Origin: Nitratireductor thuwali
GTDB taxonomy: Bacteria; Pseudomonadota; Alphaproteobacteria; Rhizobiales; Rhizobiaceae
Reading direction: 5' to 3'
DNA length: 64,000 nucleotides
NCBI RefSeq assembly: GCF_036621415.1
Contig: NZ_CP030941.1
Coordinates: 3,284,001 to 3,348,000, forward strand
Below are positions 17,114 to 26,393 of this stretch, one piece after another. A program made the translations under genes and the position numbers. The number at the start of each line of letters is the position of its first letter. The first letter of the stretch is position 1. The notes beneath the pieces were generated by a model, which saw nothing but the letters and a program-made list of their open reading frames with translations, made no database searches and was not told where the DNA came from.

Positions 17114-17782
17114 ATGTCCGACGACAGTTTCATTCGCGAAGTCAACGAAGAGCTTCGCCAGGATCAGTTCAAGGCCCTGTGGAAGCGCTTCGGCACGATC
17201 GCGATCATCGTCGCGGCCGTGGTCATCGCCGGCACCGCGGCCTTTGTCGGCTACGAATACTGGACGACCGCGCGCGCCAACGAATCCGGCGATGCCTTTG
17301 CCCGCGCGCTGACCCTTGCCGACGAGGGCAACACGGCCGAGGCGCTGGTCGCGCTCGAGACGCTGGAGACCGAGGGCTACGGCTCCTACCCGCTGCTGGC
17401 CCGCATGCGCTCGGCGGCGATCCTTGCCGACGAGGGCAGGGCGGACGAAGCGGTGGCCAAGCTCGATGCCGTCGCCGCCGACAGTTCCGCCCCGCAGGCC
17501 CTGCGCGACATCGCCCGCCTGCGCGCCGCCTACATCCTCGTCGACGCGGGCTCCTATGCCGACGTCGCCGCGCGCGCCGAGCCGCTGACGGCGGAGGGCA
17601 ACGCCATGCGCCACAGCGCGCGGGAGGCCCTGGGACTGGCCGCATGGAAGGAAGGCAACCGTGAGAACGCGCTGGCGCTCTTCGGTGAGATCATGGATGA
17701 CCCGCAGGCGCCCTCCGGCGTGAGGGATCGCGCGCGGCTCATGTCCGAACTGATAGCCGGCGCCGGCACGGCGGCCAACTAG
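17114..17782 (+). CDS. Membrane-anchored TPR protein, YfgM-like translocon/envelope chaperone
   Basis: A 222-residue protein with a short cytoplasmic N-terminus, one transmembrane helix (about residues 27-47, [22 protein letters not shown]) and a helical TPR-like periplasmic domain. In E. coli the related YfgM binds the SecYEG translocon and periplasmic chaperones and is encoded next to bamB and der. Here der starts two bases after this stop, so the yfgM-der pairing is kept while bamB is absent from the pair. A small hairpin (GCCGGA/TCCGGC) lies in the leader at about 17073-17090. Confidence 0.85.
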   Translation: MSDDSFIREVNEELRQDQFKALWKRFGTIAIIVAAVVIAGTAAFVGYEYWTTARANESGDAFARALTLADEGNTAEALVALETLETEGYGSYPLLARMRSAAILADEGRADEAVAKLDAVAADSSAPQALRDIARLRAAYILVDAGSYADVAARAEPLTAEGNAMRHSAREALGLAAWKEGNRENALALFGEIMDDPQAPSGVRDRARLMSELIAGAGTAAN

Positions 17783-17784
17783 CC

Positions 17785-19212
17785 ATGGCATTCAAGGTCG
17801 CCATCGTCGGACGGCCCAATGTCGGCAAGTCGACCTTGTTCAACCGGCTGGTCGGCCGTCGCATCGCGCTCGTCGACGATACGCCCGGCGTCACCCGCGA
17901 CCGGCGGGTTCATCCCGCGCGGCTGCAGGACCTGCGGTTCGACGTTATCGACACCGCCGGTTTCGAGGACGCCGCCGCCGCCACCCTTGAAGGCCGCATG
18001 CGCGCGCAGACCGAAAGCGCGATCGCCGAAGCCGACCTCGTCCTGTTCATGATCGACGGCCGCGCCGGGCTGATGCCCGACGATCGTCGGTTTGCCGAAG
18101 TCGTGCGCCGCACCTCAAAGCCGGTCGTGCTGGTCGTCAACAAGGCCGACGTGCGCAGCGCCGCAAACGGCGTGCTCGAAGCCTGGAACCTTGGAATAGG
18201 GGAGCCCATCGGCATTTCCGCCGAGCACGGCACCGGCTTGCCCGATTTGCGCGACGCCATAGCCGCCATCATGGAAGGGCACGGCACGGGCGAGGAAGAA
18301 CCCGCCGCGCCGGAGCTTCTGCCCGAAGCGGCCATGCCCGGCGACGACATAGATCCGGATGCCGAAGACATCGGCTACGACCCGACCAAGCCGATACGCG
18401 TGGCCGTGGTCGGCAGGCCGAACGCCGGCAAGTCGACCCTCATCAACACCCTATTGGGCGAAGAGCGCATGTTGACAGGGCCCGAAGCCGGCATCACCCG
18501 CGATTCCATCTCGGTCGATTGGTCCTGGCGCGGCCGCGACATCAAGTTGTTCGACACGGCCGGCATGCGCCGCAAGGCAAAGGTGCAGGAAAAGCTGGAA
18601 AGGCTGTCGGTCGCGGACACGCTGCGCGCGATCCGTTTCGCCGAGATCGTCATTGTCGTGTTCGACGCGACCATGCCTTTCGAGAAGCAGGATCTGCAGA
18701 TCGCCGATCTGATCATTCGCGAAGGCCGCGCCCCGGTCATCGCCTTCAACAAATGGGACCTGATCGAAAATCGTCAGGAGACGCTGGCCGAACTGCGCGA
18801 GAAGACGGAGCGCCTTCTGCCCCAGGCGCGCGGCCTGAAGGCCGTGCCCGTCTCGGCGGAGACGGGCAAAGGGCTCGACCGGCTGATGGACGCGGCCCTT
18901 GAAACCCACGAGGTCTGGAACCGCCGCATTCCCACCGGACCGCTCAACCGTTGGCTGGAGCGGGCCTCGGCCCAGCACCCGCCGCCGGCGGTGGCAGGGC
19001 GCCGCCTGAAGGTCAAATACATCTCCCAGATCAAGACGCGTCCGCCCGGCTTCGTGGTTTCCTGCTCGCGCCCCGAATCCATGCCGCAATCCTACGTGCG
19101 CTACCTGACGAACGGCCTCCGGGAGGCCTTCGACATCCACGGCGTGCCGATCCGCCTGGCCCTGCGCGCCTCCGAGAACCCCTATGCCGGGCGGGCCAAG
19201 AAAAAGAAGTAG
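17785..19212 (+). CDS. der: Ribosome biogenesis GTPase Der (EngA)
   Basis: A tandem GTPase needed for maturation of the 50S ribosomal subunit. The 475 residues hold two G domains, with P-loops GRPNVGKST near residue 9 and GRPNAGKST near residue 210. The G3 motifs are DTAGF and DTAGM, and the G4 motifs are NKAD and NKWD. A C-terminal KH-like domain ends in a basic tail (GRAKKKK). An acidic linker between the two G domains ([26 protein letters not shown], seen at about 172-198) is typical of alphaproteobacterial Der. It is translationally close to the YfgM-like gene upstream. Confidence 0.97.
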   Translation: MAFKVAIVGRPNVGKSTLFNRLVGRRIALVDDTPGVTRDRRVHPARLQDLRFDVIDTAGFEDAAAATLEGRMRAQTESAIAEADLVLFMIDGRAGLMPDDRRFAEVVRRTSKPVVLVVNKADVRSAANGVLEAWNLGIGEPIGISAEHGTGLPDLRDAIAAIMEGHGTGEEEPAAPELLPEAAMPGDDIDPDAEDIGYDPTKPIRVAVVGRPNAGKSTLINTLLGEERMLTGPEAGITRDSISVDWSWRGRDIKLFDTAGMRRKAKVQEKLERLSVADTLRAIRFAEIVIVVFDATMPFEKQDLQIADLIIREGRAPVIAFNKWDLIENRQETLAELREKTERLLPQARGLKAVPVSAETGKGLDRLMDAALETHEVWNRRIPTGPLNRWLERASAQHPPPAVAGRRLKVKYISQIKTRPPGFVVSCSRPESMPQSYVRYLTNGLREAFDIHGVPIRLALRASENPYAGRAKKKK

Positions 19213-19291
19213 CGGTTCCCGCCACGCTCCCTCGCGCCCGCGTTCTGCACGCCGGAAAAAGGTGCAGCGGGCACGCGTGCGACAGTCGAAC

Positions 19292-19828
19292 CTATCCCTT
19301 CTTGCGCCGCATGTGCTCGTCCAGCCGTGGCATGATCTCGACGAAGTTGCACGGCATGTGCCGGTAGTCGAACTGGTCCTTCAATATGTGGTCCCAGGCA
19401 TCGCGGCATGCGCCGGGCGAGCCGGGCAGGGCGAAGACGAATTTGTGCTCGATCAGGCCCGCGATCGCGCGCGACTGTATCGTGGACGTGCCGATATTTT
19501 CGAAGGAAATCCGGTGGAAGACATGGGAAAAGCCCTCCATCCGCTTTTCGAACAGCGGCTCCAGCGCCTCGGGCGTCACGTCGCGCCCGGTGAAGCCGGT
19601 GCCGCCGGTCACGATGACGGCGTCGACGTCTGTGTTTGCGCACATGGATGTGACGGTGCGGCGGATGGCGTGGACGACGTCCGGAACGATCTTGCGGTCG
19701 GTCAGGACATGGCCCGACTGCTCGATCCGCTCGGCGAGCGTCGCCCCCGATTTGTCGTCCTCCATGGTCCTGGTGTCCGAAACCGTAAGCACGGCGAAGC
19801 GCACCGGAATGAATTGGCGTTCAGGCAT
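19292..19828 (-). CDS. moaB: Molybdenum cofactor biosynthesis protein MoaB
   Basis: A 178-residue molybdopterin-adenylyltransferase-like protein of the MoaB/MogA fold. It carries LTVSDTRT near the start, VTGGTGFTGRDVTPEAL in the nucleotide-binding region, and FALPGSPGACRDAW. It is thought to adenylylate molybdopterin before metal insertion. The ATG at 19828 overlaps the 3' end of ispE by eight bases, so the two genes are coupled even though they serve different pathways. Confidence 0.94.
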   Translation of the reverse strand: MPERQFIPVRFAVLTVSDTRTMEDDKSGATLAERIEQSGHVLTDRKIVPDVVHAIRRTVTSMCANTDVDAVIVTGGTGFTGRDVTPEALEPLFEKRMEGFSHVFHRISFENIGTSTIQSRAIAGLIEHKFVFALPGSPGACRDAWDHILKDQFDYRHMPCNFVEIMPRLDEHMRRKKG

Positions 19829-20699
19829 CGGCCATTGCCTCCTTTTCAGCCAGTGTCGCGGTGGCCCGCACGAACCATTCCGGGTGAACCGCCGCTATCG
19901 CCTCGCCCGCTTCCCGGGCGGCCTCGATATGGTCGAAAAGGCCGAAGCAGGTGGCGCCCGATCCCGACATCCGCGCCACGGATGCTCCATGCCCGTCAAT
20001 CGCGTCGAGCACGGTGTTGATCTGCGGCAGCAGTTCGCGGGCGGGGCGTTCGAGGTCGTTGCGGGTGGCTTCCAGCCAGGCGGCAAGGTCGCCCGGCCCG
20101 TCGCGGAAGACGAGCTCCGGCAACGGCGCGTTGTCGCGCCTGGCAAGGGCCGAGAAGACTTGCGGCGTTGGCAGGGGAAGGTTCGGGTTGACGAGCAGCA
20201 TCGCCAGGCGGGGCAGCGCCTGCACGGGCTCCAGAATCTCTCCGATGCCCCGCGCCACAAGCGGCTGTCCGGCCAGGCACATGGGCACGTCGGCGCCCAG
20301 CGCCAGCGCGATCTCGTTGAGTTCCTGCCGGTCGGGATCGATCTCCCAGAACCTGCAAAGCAGGTCCAGCGCCGCCGCTGCATTGGCCGAACCCCCGCCG
20401 ATGCCCGCCGCCACCGGCAATTGCTTGTCCAGATGAAGCGCGACCGGCTTGCCGGCCGCCGCGCCGAACCGCTCCCGCATCAGGTCGCGGGCCTTCACCA
20501 CGAGGTTTTCGCCGCTGATGGGCACACGAGCCGCTTGCGGGCCGGTGATCGACAGGCTGTCCTGCTCCGCGGCATCGGCTTCGAGCAGATCGCAGAATTC
20601 GGTGAATACGACGAGGCTTTCAAGAAGGTGATAGCCGTCCGCGCGCCGTCCCGTCACATGGAGCGCCAGATTGACCTTAGCGGGGGCGCGGCACTGCAT
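19821..20699 (-). CDS. ispE: 4-diphosphocytidyl-2-C-methyl-D-erythritol kinase
   Basis: A GHMP kinase of the MEP isoprenoid pathway that phosphorylates CDP-methylerythritol. The 292 residues include APAKVNLALHVTGRRADGYH at the N-terminus, the ATP loop LPVAAGIGGGSANAAAAL and the C-terminal MSGSGATCFGLF. The MEP-pathway gene dxs is also in this window (60 kb), and a long-chain polyprenyl diphosphate synthase follows at 23.1 kb. The 3' end overlaps moaB. Confidence 0.96.
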   Translation of the reverse strand: MQCRAPAKVNLALHVTGRRADGYHLLESLVVFTEFCDLLEADAAEQDSLSITGPQAARVPISGENLVVKARDLMRERFGAAAGKPVALHLDKQLPVAAGIGGGSANAAAALDLLCRFWEIDPDRQELNEIALALGADVPMCLAGQPLVARGIGEILEPVQALPRLAMLLVNPNLPLPTPQVFSALARRDNAPLPELVFRDGPGDLAAWLEATRNDLERPARELLPQINTVLDAIDGHGASVARMSGSGATCFGLFDHIEAAREAGEAIAAVHPEWFVRATATLAEKEAMADA

Positions 20700-20738
20700 C
20701 TTCTCGCGGACTCCGATTGCGGAAATGGCGGCTGTCGC

Positions 20739-20924
20739 TCAGTCCCTGGCGGGGCGGTACTCGCCGGTTTCCGGATCCTTGACGAGGGTGCCCATGCTGC
20801 CGGTCTCGGCCTCCCGGCGGATGCGCCGCGCCCGCTGGGTCACGCGCTCGGCTTCGCGCATCAGCGATCTATAGCCGATATAGGCCGCCACGCCGACTGC
20901 GGCAAAGAATATCAATTGCGGCAT
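20739..20924 (-). CDS. Small single-span membrane protein, function unknown
   Basis: A 61-residue protein with an N-terminal hydrophobic helix (PQLIFFAAVGVAAYIGYRSL). A basic, Arg-rich segment follows (REAERVTQRARRIRREAE), then a short tail containing KDPETGEYRP. GAGGTGACC precedes the ATG at 20924. It lies 39 bp upstream of ispE in the same direction. The tail resembles small conserved proteins of Hyphomicrobiales; no function can be given. Confidence 0.75.
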   Translation of the reverse strand: MPQLIFFAAVGVAAYIGYRSLMREAERVTQRARRIRREAETGSMGTLVKDPETGEYRPARD

Positions 20925-20995
20925 GGTTGGTCACCTCCATCGCAACATCCGCCATAATAGGCCCTTCGGGCCGTAACGGCAAAAGCGGGAAATCG

Positions 20996-21856
20996 TTACA
21001 GCCCGAACCGCCGCCAGAGCGCCTGCTCCTCGGCCGCGCTGAGCAGCCCCGCCGCTGCCGAGGCTGCCATCTCGCTGGCCTGATCCGCGCCGAACAGCGT
21101 CATCCTGCGGCCGAACAGGCTGCGCGGCTGGCTGACGAGTTTCAGGCTCGTCTTGTCGCCGTAGCGCTGCCTCAGGAAGCCGCGCATGTCGCCGATATCA
21201 TCCACCAGCCCCAGCGCCCGGCCGCGTTCACCGGCCCAGAACGCGCCCGTGAACAATTCATCGTCGTCGGCCAGCTTCGCGCCGCGCCGCTCTTTCACCA
21301 GTTGGATGAAGGTCTCGTGCACGTCGAGCTGTATCGATTTCAGGCGCTCGATATCCTCCTTCTTCTCCGGCTGGAAGGGGTCGAGGATCGCCTTGTTCTG
21401 GCCGGCCGTGTGGATGCGCCGCTCGACGCCGATCTTCTTGATCATCTCCTGGAAGCCGAAACCGGCTGAAACGACGCCGATCGAGCCCACGATCGAAGAG
21501 GGATCGGCAATGATTTCGTCGCCCGCCAGAGCTATCAGATATCCGCCCGAGGCGGCCACGTCCTCGACGAAGACGAAAACCCGCTTCTTCTTCTCTTCCG
21601 CCAGATCGCGGATGCGCTTGTAGATGAGGCGGGACTGGACCGGCGAGCCGCCTGGCGAATTGATCGCAATCGCCACCGCCGGCGACTTCCGGTAGGAAAA
21701 AGCCTTTTCGAGGAGCCCGGCGCTCGAAGCCAGCGAAAGATGCTGCCGCAGCGGACTGCCCCCCGACATGATCGCGCCCTGCAGGCGGACGACGGGGATG
21801 ATCGTGCCATCGGCACGCAGCGATTTCGGCAGAATGCGGGAAAGGGCGGTGCTCAA
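20996..21856 (-). CDS. S49-family signal-peptide-peptidase-like protease (SppA/SohB type)
   Basis: A 286-residue serine protease with a Ser-Lys dyad inferred as S103 (EDVAASGGYLIA) and K155 (HTAGQNKAILDPF). Both lie in the usual S49 context, along with INSPGG and GSIGVVSAGFGF. S49 enzymes degrade cleaved signal peptides or membrane protein fragments. There is no ATG at the expected N-terminus. The start is TTG at 21856, preceded by GGAG seven bases away, giving MSTALSRILPKSLRADG. The protein has no long N-terminal membrane segment, so it is probably peripheral or relies on its hydrophobic surface. Confidence 0.9.
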   Translation of the reverse strand: MSTALSRILPKSLRADGTIIPVVRLQGAIMSGGSPLRQHLSLASSAGLLEKAFSYRKSPAVAIAINSPGGSPVQSRLIYKRIRDLAEEKKKRVFVFVEDVAASGGYLIALAGDEIIADPSSIVGSIGVVSAGFGFQEMIKKIGVERRIHTAGQNKAILDPFQPEKKEDIERLKSIQLDVHETFIQLVKERRGAKLADDDELFTGAFWAGERGRALGLVDDIGDMRGFLRQRYGDKTSLKLVSQPRSLFGRRMTLFGADQASEMAASAAAGLLSAAEEQALWRRFGL

Positions 21857-21945
21857 TTGGCTTCTCCAGAATGACGGTACTCGTCGGTGTTGCATGTAGG
21901 CATTTGGGCGTCGGGCGCAATGGCTGCCATGCCCCTGCGGCTTCA

Positions 21946-22719
21946 TCAGTCCCCAAACAGCGACGCCTGCCCATTGATGACCGCCTCCGCCGGCGCACGA
22001 TAACCCGAATCCCCATGCAGGATGAGCCCCGGCAGGATGCGCGGCCCGCCGCGCGATCCCTTGACGGCGCGGACGACGATGCGGATCGCGGCCTCGCCCT
22101 CGCGCGGATGGATGGGAAGGATGGCGATGCTTCCGAACCGTCCGCCAAGCGCCCGCAGGATTTCCTCCAGCGATCCGGCGCGCGCGATGATGGCAAGGCC
22201 GGCCGACGGCCGGGCAATGGCGGCGGCGGTCTTGATCCACCGCTCGAACATTCCGTCCTCCATCACATGCGCCTCCCGCTTCAGCGCATGGGGCGTTGTC
22301 CGGTCCCGCGCATCGTTGAAGGGCGGGTTCATGATGACGAAGTCGTAGGCGCGGTCGGCAAGCCCCGCCGCCACGCGCGCCTTGCCCGACAGCGCCACGT
22401 CGGCTTCGATCACGCTTATGCGTCCGGCATAGGCGCTGTTCTGGGGGAGCGCGACGCTCCGCCGGGCATAACCAGCCATTTCGGCCGCACGTTCGACAAG
22501 CGTCACCCGGGCGGCGGGGCAGCGCGAGGCGACGGCGAAACCCGCCGCGCCGGCGCCCGCCCCAAGATCCGCCAGATCGCCGGAAAAGCCGTCCGGCACG
22601 GCGGCCGCCAGGAGCATTGCGTCGATGCCCGAGCGGTGGCCCTTGGCCGCCGGCTGGACGAGGTGGAAGCGCCCCCGGTGGAACGCGTCGAGTGTCGCCG
22701 TGTCCGTCTGGCTGTCCAT
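21946..22719 (-). CDS. Class I SAM-dependent methyltransferase, TrmN6-like (NPPF motif)
   Basis: A 257-residue methylase. It has a SAM-binding loop DLGAGAGAAGFAVASR and the catalytic N-P-P-F motif in YDFVIMNPPFNDARDR, typical of N6-adenine or glutamine amide methylases. It is closest in layout to the tRNA1(Val) A37 N6-methyltransferase. The start at ATG 22719 lies five bases after the stop of the DUF2007 gene, so the two form an operon. Family membership is clear; the tRNA target is inferred. Confidence 0.85.
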   Translation of the reverse strand: MDSQTDTATLDAFHRGRFHLVQPAAKGHRSGIDAMLLAAAVPDGFSGDLADLGAGAGAAGFAVASRCPAARVTLVERAAEMAGYARRSVALPQNSAYAGRISVIEADVALSGKARVAAGLADRAYDFVIMNPPFNDARDRTTPHALKREAHVMEDGMFERWIKTAAAIARPSAGLAIIARAGSLEEILRALGGRFGSIAILPIHPREGEAAIRIVVRAVKGSRGGPRILPGLILHGDSGYRAPAEAVINGQASLFGD

Positions 22720-22724
22720 GGCAG

Positions 22725-22940
22725 TTACCGGCCGATGCTCACTCCGGCGTCGGCAAGCAGTTGACGCGCCTGGTCCAGCGCGCCGTCCTCCACCAGCACC
22801 CGCCGGGGCAGCACGCCCAGCGACCCTTCCATGATGCTCATGTTCTGGTCGGCCACGAGAAAGCCGATGCCGGCGTCGCGCAGCAGGCTTTCGACGAAGG
22901 AGATCGTTACGGGATCGTTGGTGCGCAGGATTTCTTGCAT
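22725..22940 (-). CDS. DUF2007 domain protein (putative signal-transducing protein)
   Basis: A 71-residue protein of the DUF2007 family, with the typical layout EILRTNDPVTISFVESLLRDAGI followed by NMSIMEGSLGVLPRRVLV. These small proteins resemble PII-like or ferredoxin-fold ligand domains; their role is not established. The start is placed at ATG 22940 because homologues begin one or two residues before this EILRTND segment. In-frame ATGs at 22946 and 22952 are possible. It lies immediately upstream of the methylase gene. Confidence 0.85.
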   Translation of the reverse strand: MQEILRTNDPVTISFVESLLRDAGIGFLVADQNMSIMEGSLGVLPRRVLVEDGALDQARQLLADAGVSIGR

Positions 22941-23108
22941 CGGCATCCACACATGTTTCTGGACCCGGACGTTGGCAGTTCGCGCCTGCCTTGTAAATCG
23001 CCGCTGGTTGTTCTATCGCCCGATCCGCGCTAATTCGCCGCTTGCAGGAGCCGTCCGCACGGTCATAAGGTTCGGCACATCCTGGATGGCAACGCAGAGG
23101 AGACGGTC

Positions 23109-24125
23109 GTGGGCGTCGTATTGAATCTTGAAGACGGCAAACGCGGCGCCGGATCCATCGAGCCGCTGGTCGCCCTCACGCAAGACGACATGGCGCGCGT
23201 CAACGAGCTGATCCTGGCCAAGGCCGGTTCCGATGTCGAACTGATCCCCGAGCTTGCCCAGCACCTCATCTCCTCCGGCGGCAAGCGCCTGCGGCCCATG
23301 GTGACGCTCGCGGCCGCCCAGATGTTCGGCTACGAAGGCGAAGGTCACGTGAAGCTCGCCATGGCGGTCGAGTTCATGCACACGGCCACACTGTTGCACG
23401 ACGATGTGGTGGACGAGAGCGACCTGCGCCGGGGCCGCAAGACGGCGCGCATGATCTGGGGCAACCAGGCGAGCGTGCTGGTGGGCGACTACCTGCTCGG
23501 CCAGGCGTTCCGGGTGATGGTCGATGTCGGCTCGCTCGAGGCGCTCGACATCCTCTCCGCCGCCGCCTCGGTGATTGCCGAGGGCGAGGTGATGCAACTC
23601 GGCGTGGCAAAGAACCTCGAGACCACCGAGGACGAATATCTGGCCGTCATCAAGGCCAAGACGGCGGCGCTGTTTTCGGCCGCCGCGGAGGTCGGACCCG
23701 TCGTCGCTCAGGCAAGCCGCAACGACCGCGCGGCGCTGCGCTCCTTCGGCACCAATCTGGGGCTCGCCTTCCAGCTGGTGGACGATGCGCTGGACTACGG
23801 CGGCAAGAGCAGCGATCTCGGCAAGAATGTCGGCGACGATTTCCGCGAGGGCAAGGTCACGCTCCCCGTCATCCTCGCCTACCGGCGCGGCTCGGAGGAC
23901 GAGCGGGCGTTCTGGAAGAGATCGATCGAGGAAAACGAGTGCGACGACGCGGCGCTGCAAAAGGCGCTGGGGCTGATGAACAAGCATGGCGCCATCGGCG
24001 ATACGATCGGCCGCGCCCGCCATTTCGGCGAGATCGCCCGCGACGCCCTGGCGCCCTTGAAGAACACGCCGCAAAAGGCGGCGCTTTTCGACGTCATCGA
24101 CTTTTGCATCAGCCGGGTGACGTGA
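23109..24125 (+). CDS. ispB: Polyprenyl diphosphate synthase (octaprenyl/decaprenyl type)
   Basis: Condenses isopentenyl units into the long side chain of ubiquinone. The 338 residues hold both Asp-rich motifs, HDDVVDE after LLH and DDALDYGG after QLV. They also have SGGKRLRPM for substrate binding and GNQASVLVGDYLLGQAF. The start is GTG at 23109 with AGAGGAG upstream. UbiA, which attaches the chain to 4-hydroxybenzoate, is encoded at 42-43 kb. Chain length (C40 or C50) cannot be read with confidence; decaprenyl is usual for this order. Confidence 0.95.
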   Translation: MGVVLNLEDGKRGAGSIEPLVALTQDDMARVNELILAKAGSDVELIPELAQHLISSGGKRLRPMVTLAAAQMFGYEGEGHVKLAMAVEFMHTATLLHDDVVDESDLRRGRKTARMIWGNQASVLVGDYLLGQAFRVMVDVGSLEALDILSAAASVIAEGEVMQLGVAKNLETTEDEYLAVIKAKTAALFSAAAEVGPVVAQASRNDRAALRSFGTNLGLAFQLVDDALDYGGKSSDLGKNVGDDFREGKVTLPVILAYRRGSEDERAFWKRSIEENECDDAALQKALGLMNKHGAIGDTIGRARHFGEIARDALAPLKNTPQKAALFDVIDFCISRVT

Positions 24126-24258
24126 ACCGGCCGAAAATCGTCAGCGCGCATTGAAGCCTCTCCGCAAAAAGGCCATTCTCTGGCAATAAGCCCGAACAGG
24201 TTTGGGCCATACAGGTCAGGTAAAGGCGGCCGCGGGCCTGGCCGCCGACGGAAGGAAG

Positions 24259-26304
24259 ATGATGCGGCGTTTCAAGGCTACTCTCACCACCACCGCTGCC
24301 TTGGCGGTGCTCTTGGCTCTCACATCGGGCAATGTTCAGGCCAAGGAGGGCGACGGCGCCGAGGCCGTTTCCACCCATTCCTTCTCCGGCGCATTCCTGG
24401 CCGGCCGCGCGGCCGAGGCCGACAATGATTTCGACAGCGCCATCTCGTACTACAAGCGGGCCATCGCCTTCGATCCGGGCAATGTGCCGCTGCAAAGCAG
24501 CCTCCTGCAGGCGCTGCTTGCCGAAGGCCGCATCGACGACGCCATTCCCTATGCCGAAAAGCTGAAAAGCGTGCCCGAGGTCGAGCGTTTCTCGCGCCTG
24601 GTCCTGGCTGTCGATGCCTTTCGCGAGGCAGAATACAAGGCGGCCGAAAGCTGGCTGGAGCTGGTTCTGGAAACCGATATCGACGCGCTCATCACCGGCG
24701 TCATGACGAGCTGGGCCAAGGCCGGCCAGGGCGACCTGGATGCGGCGATCGCCAATCTTGACGCCATGGACGGCCCCGACTGGTATCCGCTGTTCACCAC
24801 CTATCAGCGCGCTCTGATGCTCGCTCAGGGCCAGCGCCATCAGGAGGCTGTCGCGGCCTTCGACAAGGTGCTCAACGACATCGCCCCGCGATCGGTCGCC
24901 TCCTATACGATGGGCCGCATCGCCGAGGTCTACGCCTCGTACCTGTCGGCGCGCGGCGAAAGCGAAAAGGCGCTCGAGGTTCTGGACAAGGCGGAAGCCG
25001 GCGGCGGCGGCGTCGCCATGATCACCGTTCTGCGCGAGAGGATCGAGGCGGGCGAAACGCTCGAGCCGCTGATTCGCACGCCCGAAGACGGCGCGTCCGA
25101 AATCCTGCTCAACCTGGCCACCGAGCTGGCGAATGCGGGCGGCGATTCCATCGTCCGGCTTTACCTTCAGCTCGCGCTCGCCATGCGCCCGCAGGGCGAC
25201 GCCATTCTCGTCCAGCTTGCCCATGTGGCCGAACGCCAGCAGGAATCGGAGAAGGCGATCGCCTTCTACGAGCAGATCGACGGCGGCTCGCCCTGGGCGC
25301 GCTTCGCATCGTTCCAGATCGGGCTGAACCTTGCCGACATGGACCGCGAGGAAGAGGCGATCGGCCATTTGAGCAAGGTCCTGGAGGCCGATCCTTCCGA
25401 CATGCGCGCCTATCTCGCGCTGGGCAGCGTCTATGCCAGCCAGAAGGACTTCGCCTCCGCCGCCGCGCTCTACGACCGGGCTGTCGAAGAGATCGGCGGA
25501 CAGCCGGGGCCGCAGCACTGGAGCATCTTCTATCAGCGCGGCATCGCCTATGAGCGGCTGAAGGAATGGGAGAAAGCCGAGCCCAATTTCAAGAAGGCGC
25601 TCGAACTTTCGCCCGACCATCCGCAGGTGCTGAACTATCTGGGCTATTCCTGGGTCGACATGAACATGAACCTGGAGGAGGGGCTGGACCTCATTCGCCG
25701 CGCGGTCGAGCTTCGTCCAAGCGACGGCTACATCGTCGATTCCCTCGGCTGGGCCTATTACCGGCTAGGGCGCTACGAGGAAGCGGTGGAGGAGCTGGAG
25801 CGCGCCGTCTCCCTGCGTCCCGACGATGCCGTCCTTAACGACCATCTGGGCGATGCCTATTGGCGCGTCGGCCGCAAGCTGGAGGCGCGCTACCAGTGGT
25901 CGCGGGTGCTCGTGCTGGAGCCCGAGGACGACATCGAGACCGAGGTGCGGCGCAAGCTGGAAGAGGGCCTGCCGGAGGTCAACCAGAAGAAGGTGGCCGA
26001 CGCGGCCGGGACCGCCCGCAACGTGGCGACCGACGGACCCGCCGAACCCGGCCAGCCCCGGGCGCCGGATACGGCCCCCAGGGCACCGGTGACGGCCCCC
26101 GCCGAAGCCGGCGAGCCGGAAGCCTCGGCCGAACCTGCGCTCTACACCGTCAAGCCCGGCCAGACCCTCTGGTCGATTGCCGCCGAGGAGCTTGGCGACG
26201 GCGAGCGTTTCCGCGAGATCCTGGGGCTCAACCCCGTGCTGGGCGGCAATCCCGACCGCATTGAGGTCGGGCAGGAGATCAAGCTGCCCGCCGGCGGCCA
26301 GTAG
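24259..26304 (+). CDS. Exported TPR-repeat protein with C-terminal LysM domain
   Basis: A 681-residue protein with a Sec signal (MMRRFKATLTTTAALAVLLA, cleavage near Ala-Lys-Glu). A long array of TPR units follows, clearest at FLAGRAAEADNDFDSAISYY, AYLALGSVYASQKDFASAAA and DSLGWAYYRLGRYEEAVEEL. After a Pro/Ala-rich linker (about residues 580-625) comes a LysM domain (YTVKPGQTLWSIAAEELGDG to IEVGQEIKLP). LysM binds peptidoglycan, so the protein is probably periplasmic and acts as a scaffold. GAAGGAAG sets the start. It is placed between the polyprenyl synthase and glyQ without an obvious functional tie. Confidence 0.9.
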   Translation: MMRRFKATLTTTAALAVLLALTSGNVQAKEGDGAEAVSTHSFSGAFLAGRAAEADNDFDSAISYYKRAIAFDPGNVPLQSSLLQALLAEGRIDDAIPYAEKLKSVPEVERFSRLVLAVDAFREAEYKAAESWLELVLETDIDALITGVMTSWAKAGQGDLDAAIANLDAMDGPDWYPLFTTYQRALMLAQGQRHQEAVAAFDKVLNDIAPRSVASYTMGRIAEVYASYLSARGESEKALEVLDKAEAGGGGVAMITVLRERIEAGETLEPLIRTPEDGASEILLNLATELANAGGDSIVRLYLQLALAMRPQGDAILVQLAHVAERQQESEKAIAFYEQIDGGSPWARFASFQIGLNLADMDREEEAIGHLSKVLEADPSDMRAYLALGSVYASQKDFASAAALYDRAVEEIGGQPGPQHWSIFYQRGIAYERLKEWEKAEPNFKKALELSPDHPQVLNYLGYSWVDMNMNLEEGLDLIRRAVELRPSDGYIVDSLGWAYYRLGRYEEAVEELERAVSLRPDDAVLNDHLGDAYWRVGRKLEARYQWSRVLVLEPEDDIETEVRRKLEEGLPEVNQKKVADAAGTARNVATDGPAEPGQPRAPDTAPRAPVTAPAEAGEPEASAEPALYTVKPGQTLWSIAAEELGDGERFREILGLNPVLGGNPDRIEVGQEIKLPAGGQ

Positions 26305-26393
26305 CCGGGGCCCCGCGGAAAGGCGTCCTTGACGCCCGACCGGGCGGCGAATAGGACGTTGCCACCCACCGCATCGGCCGCCGGAGACGCGAC

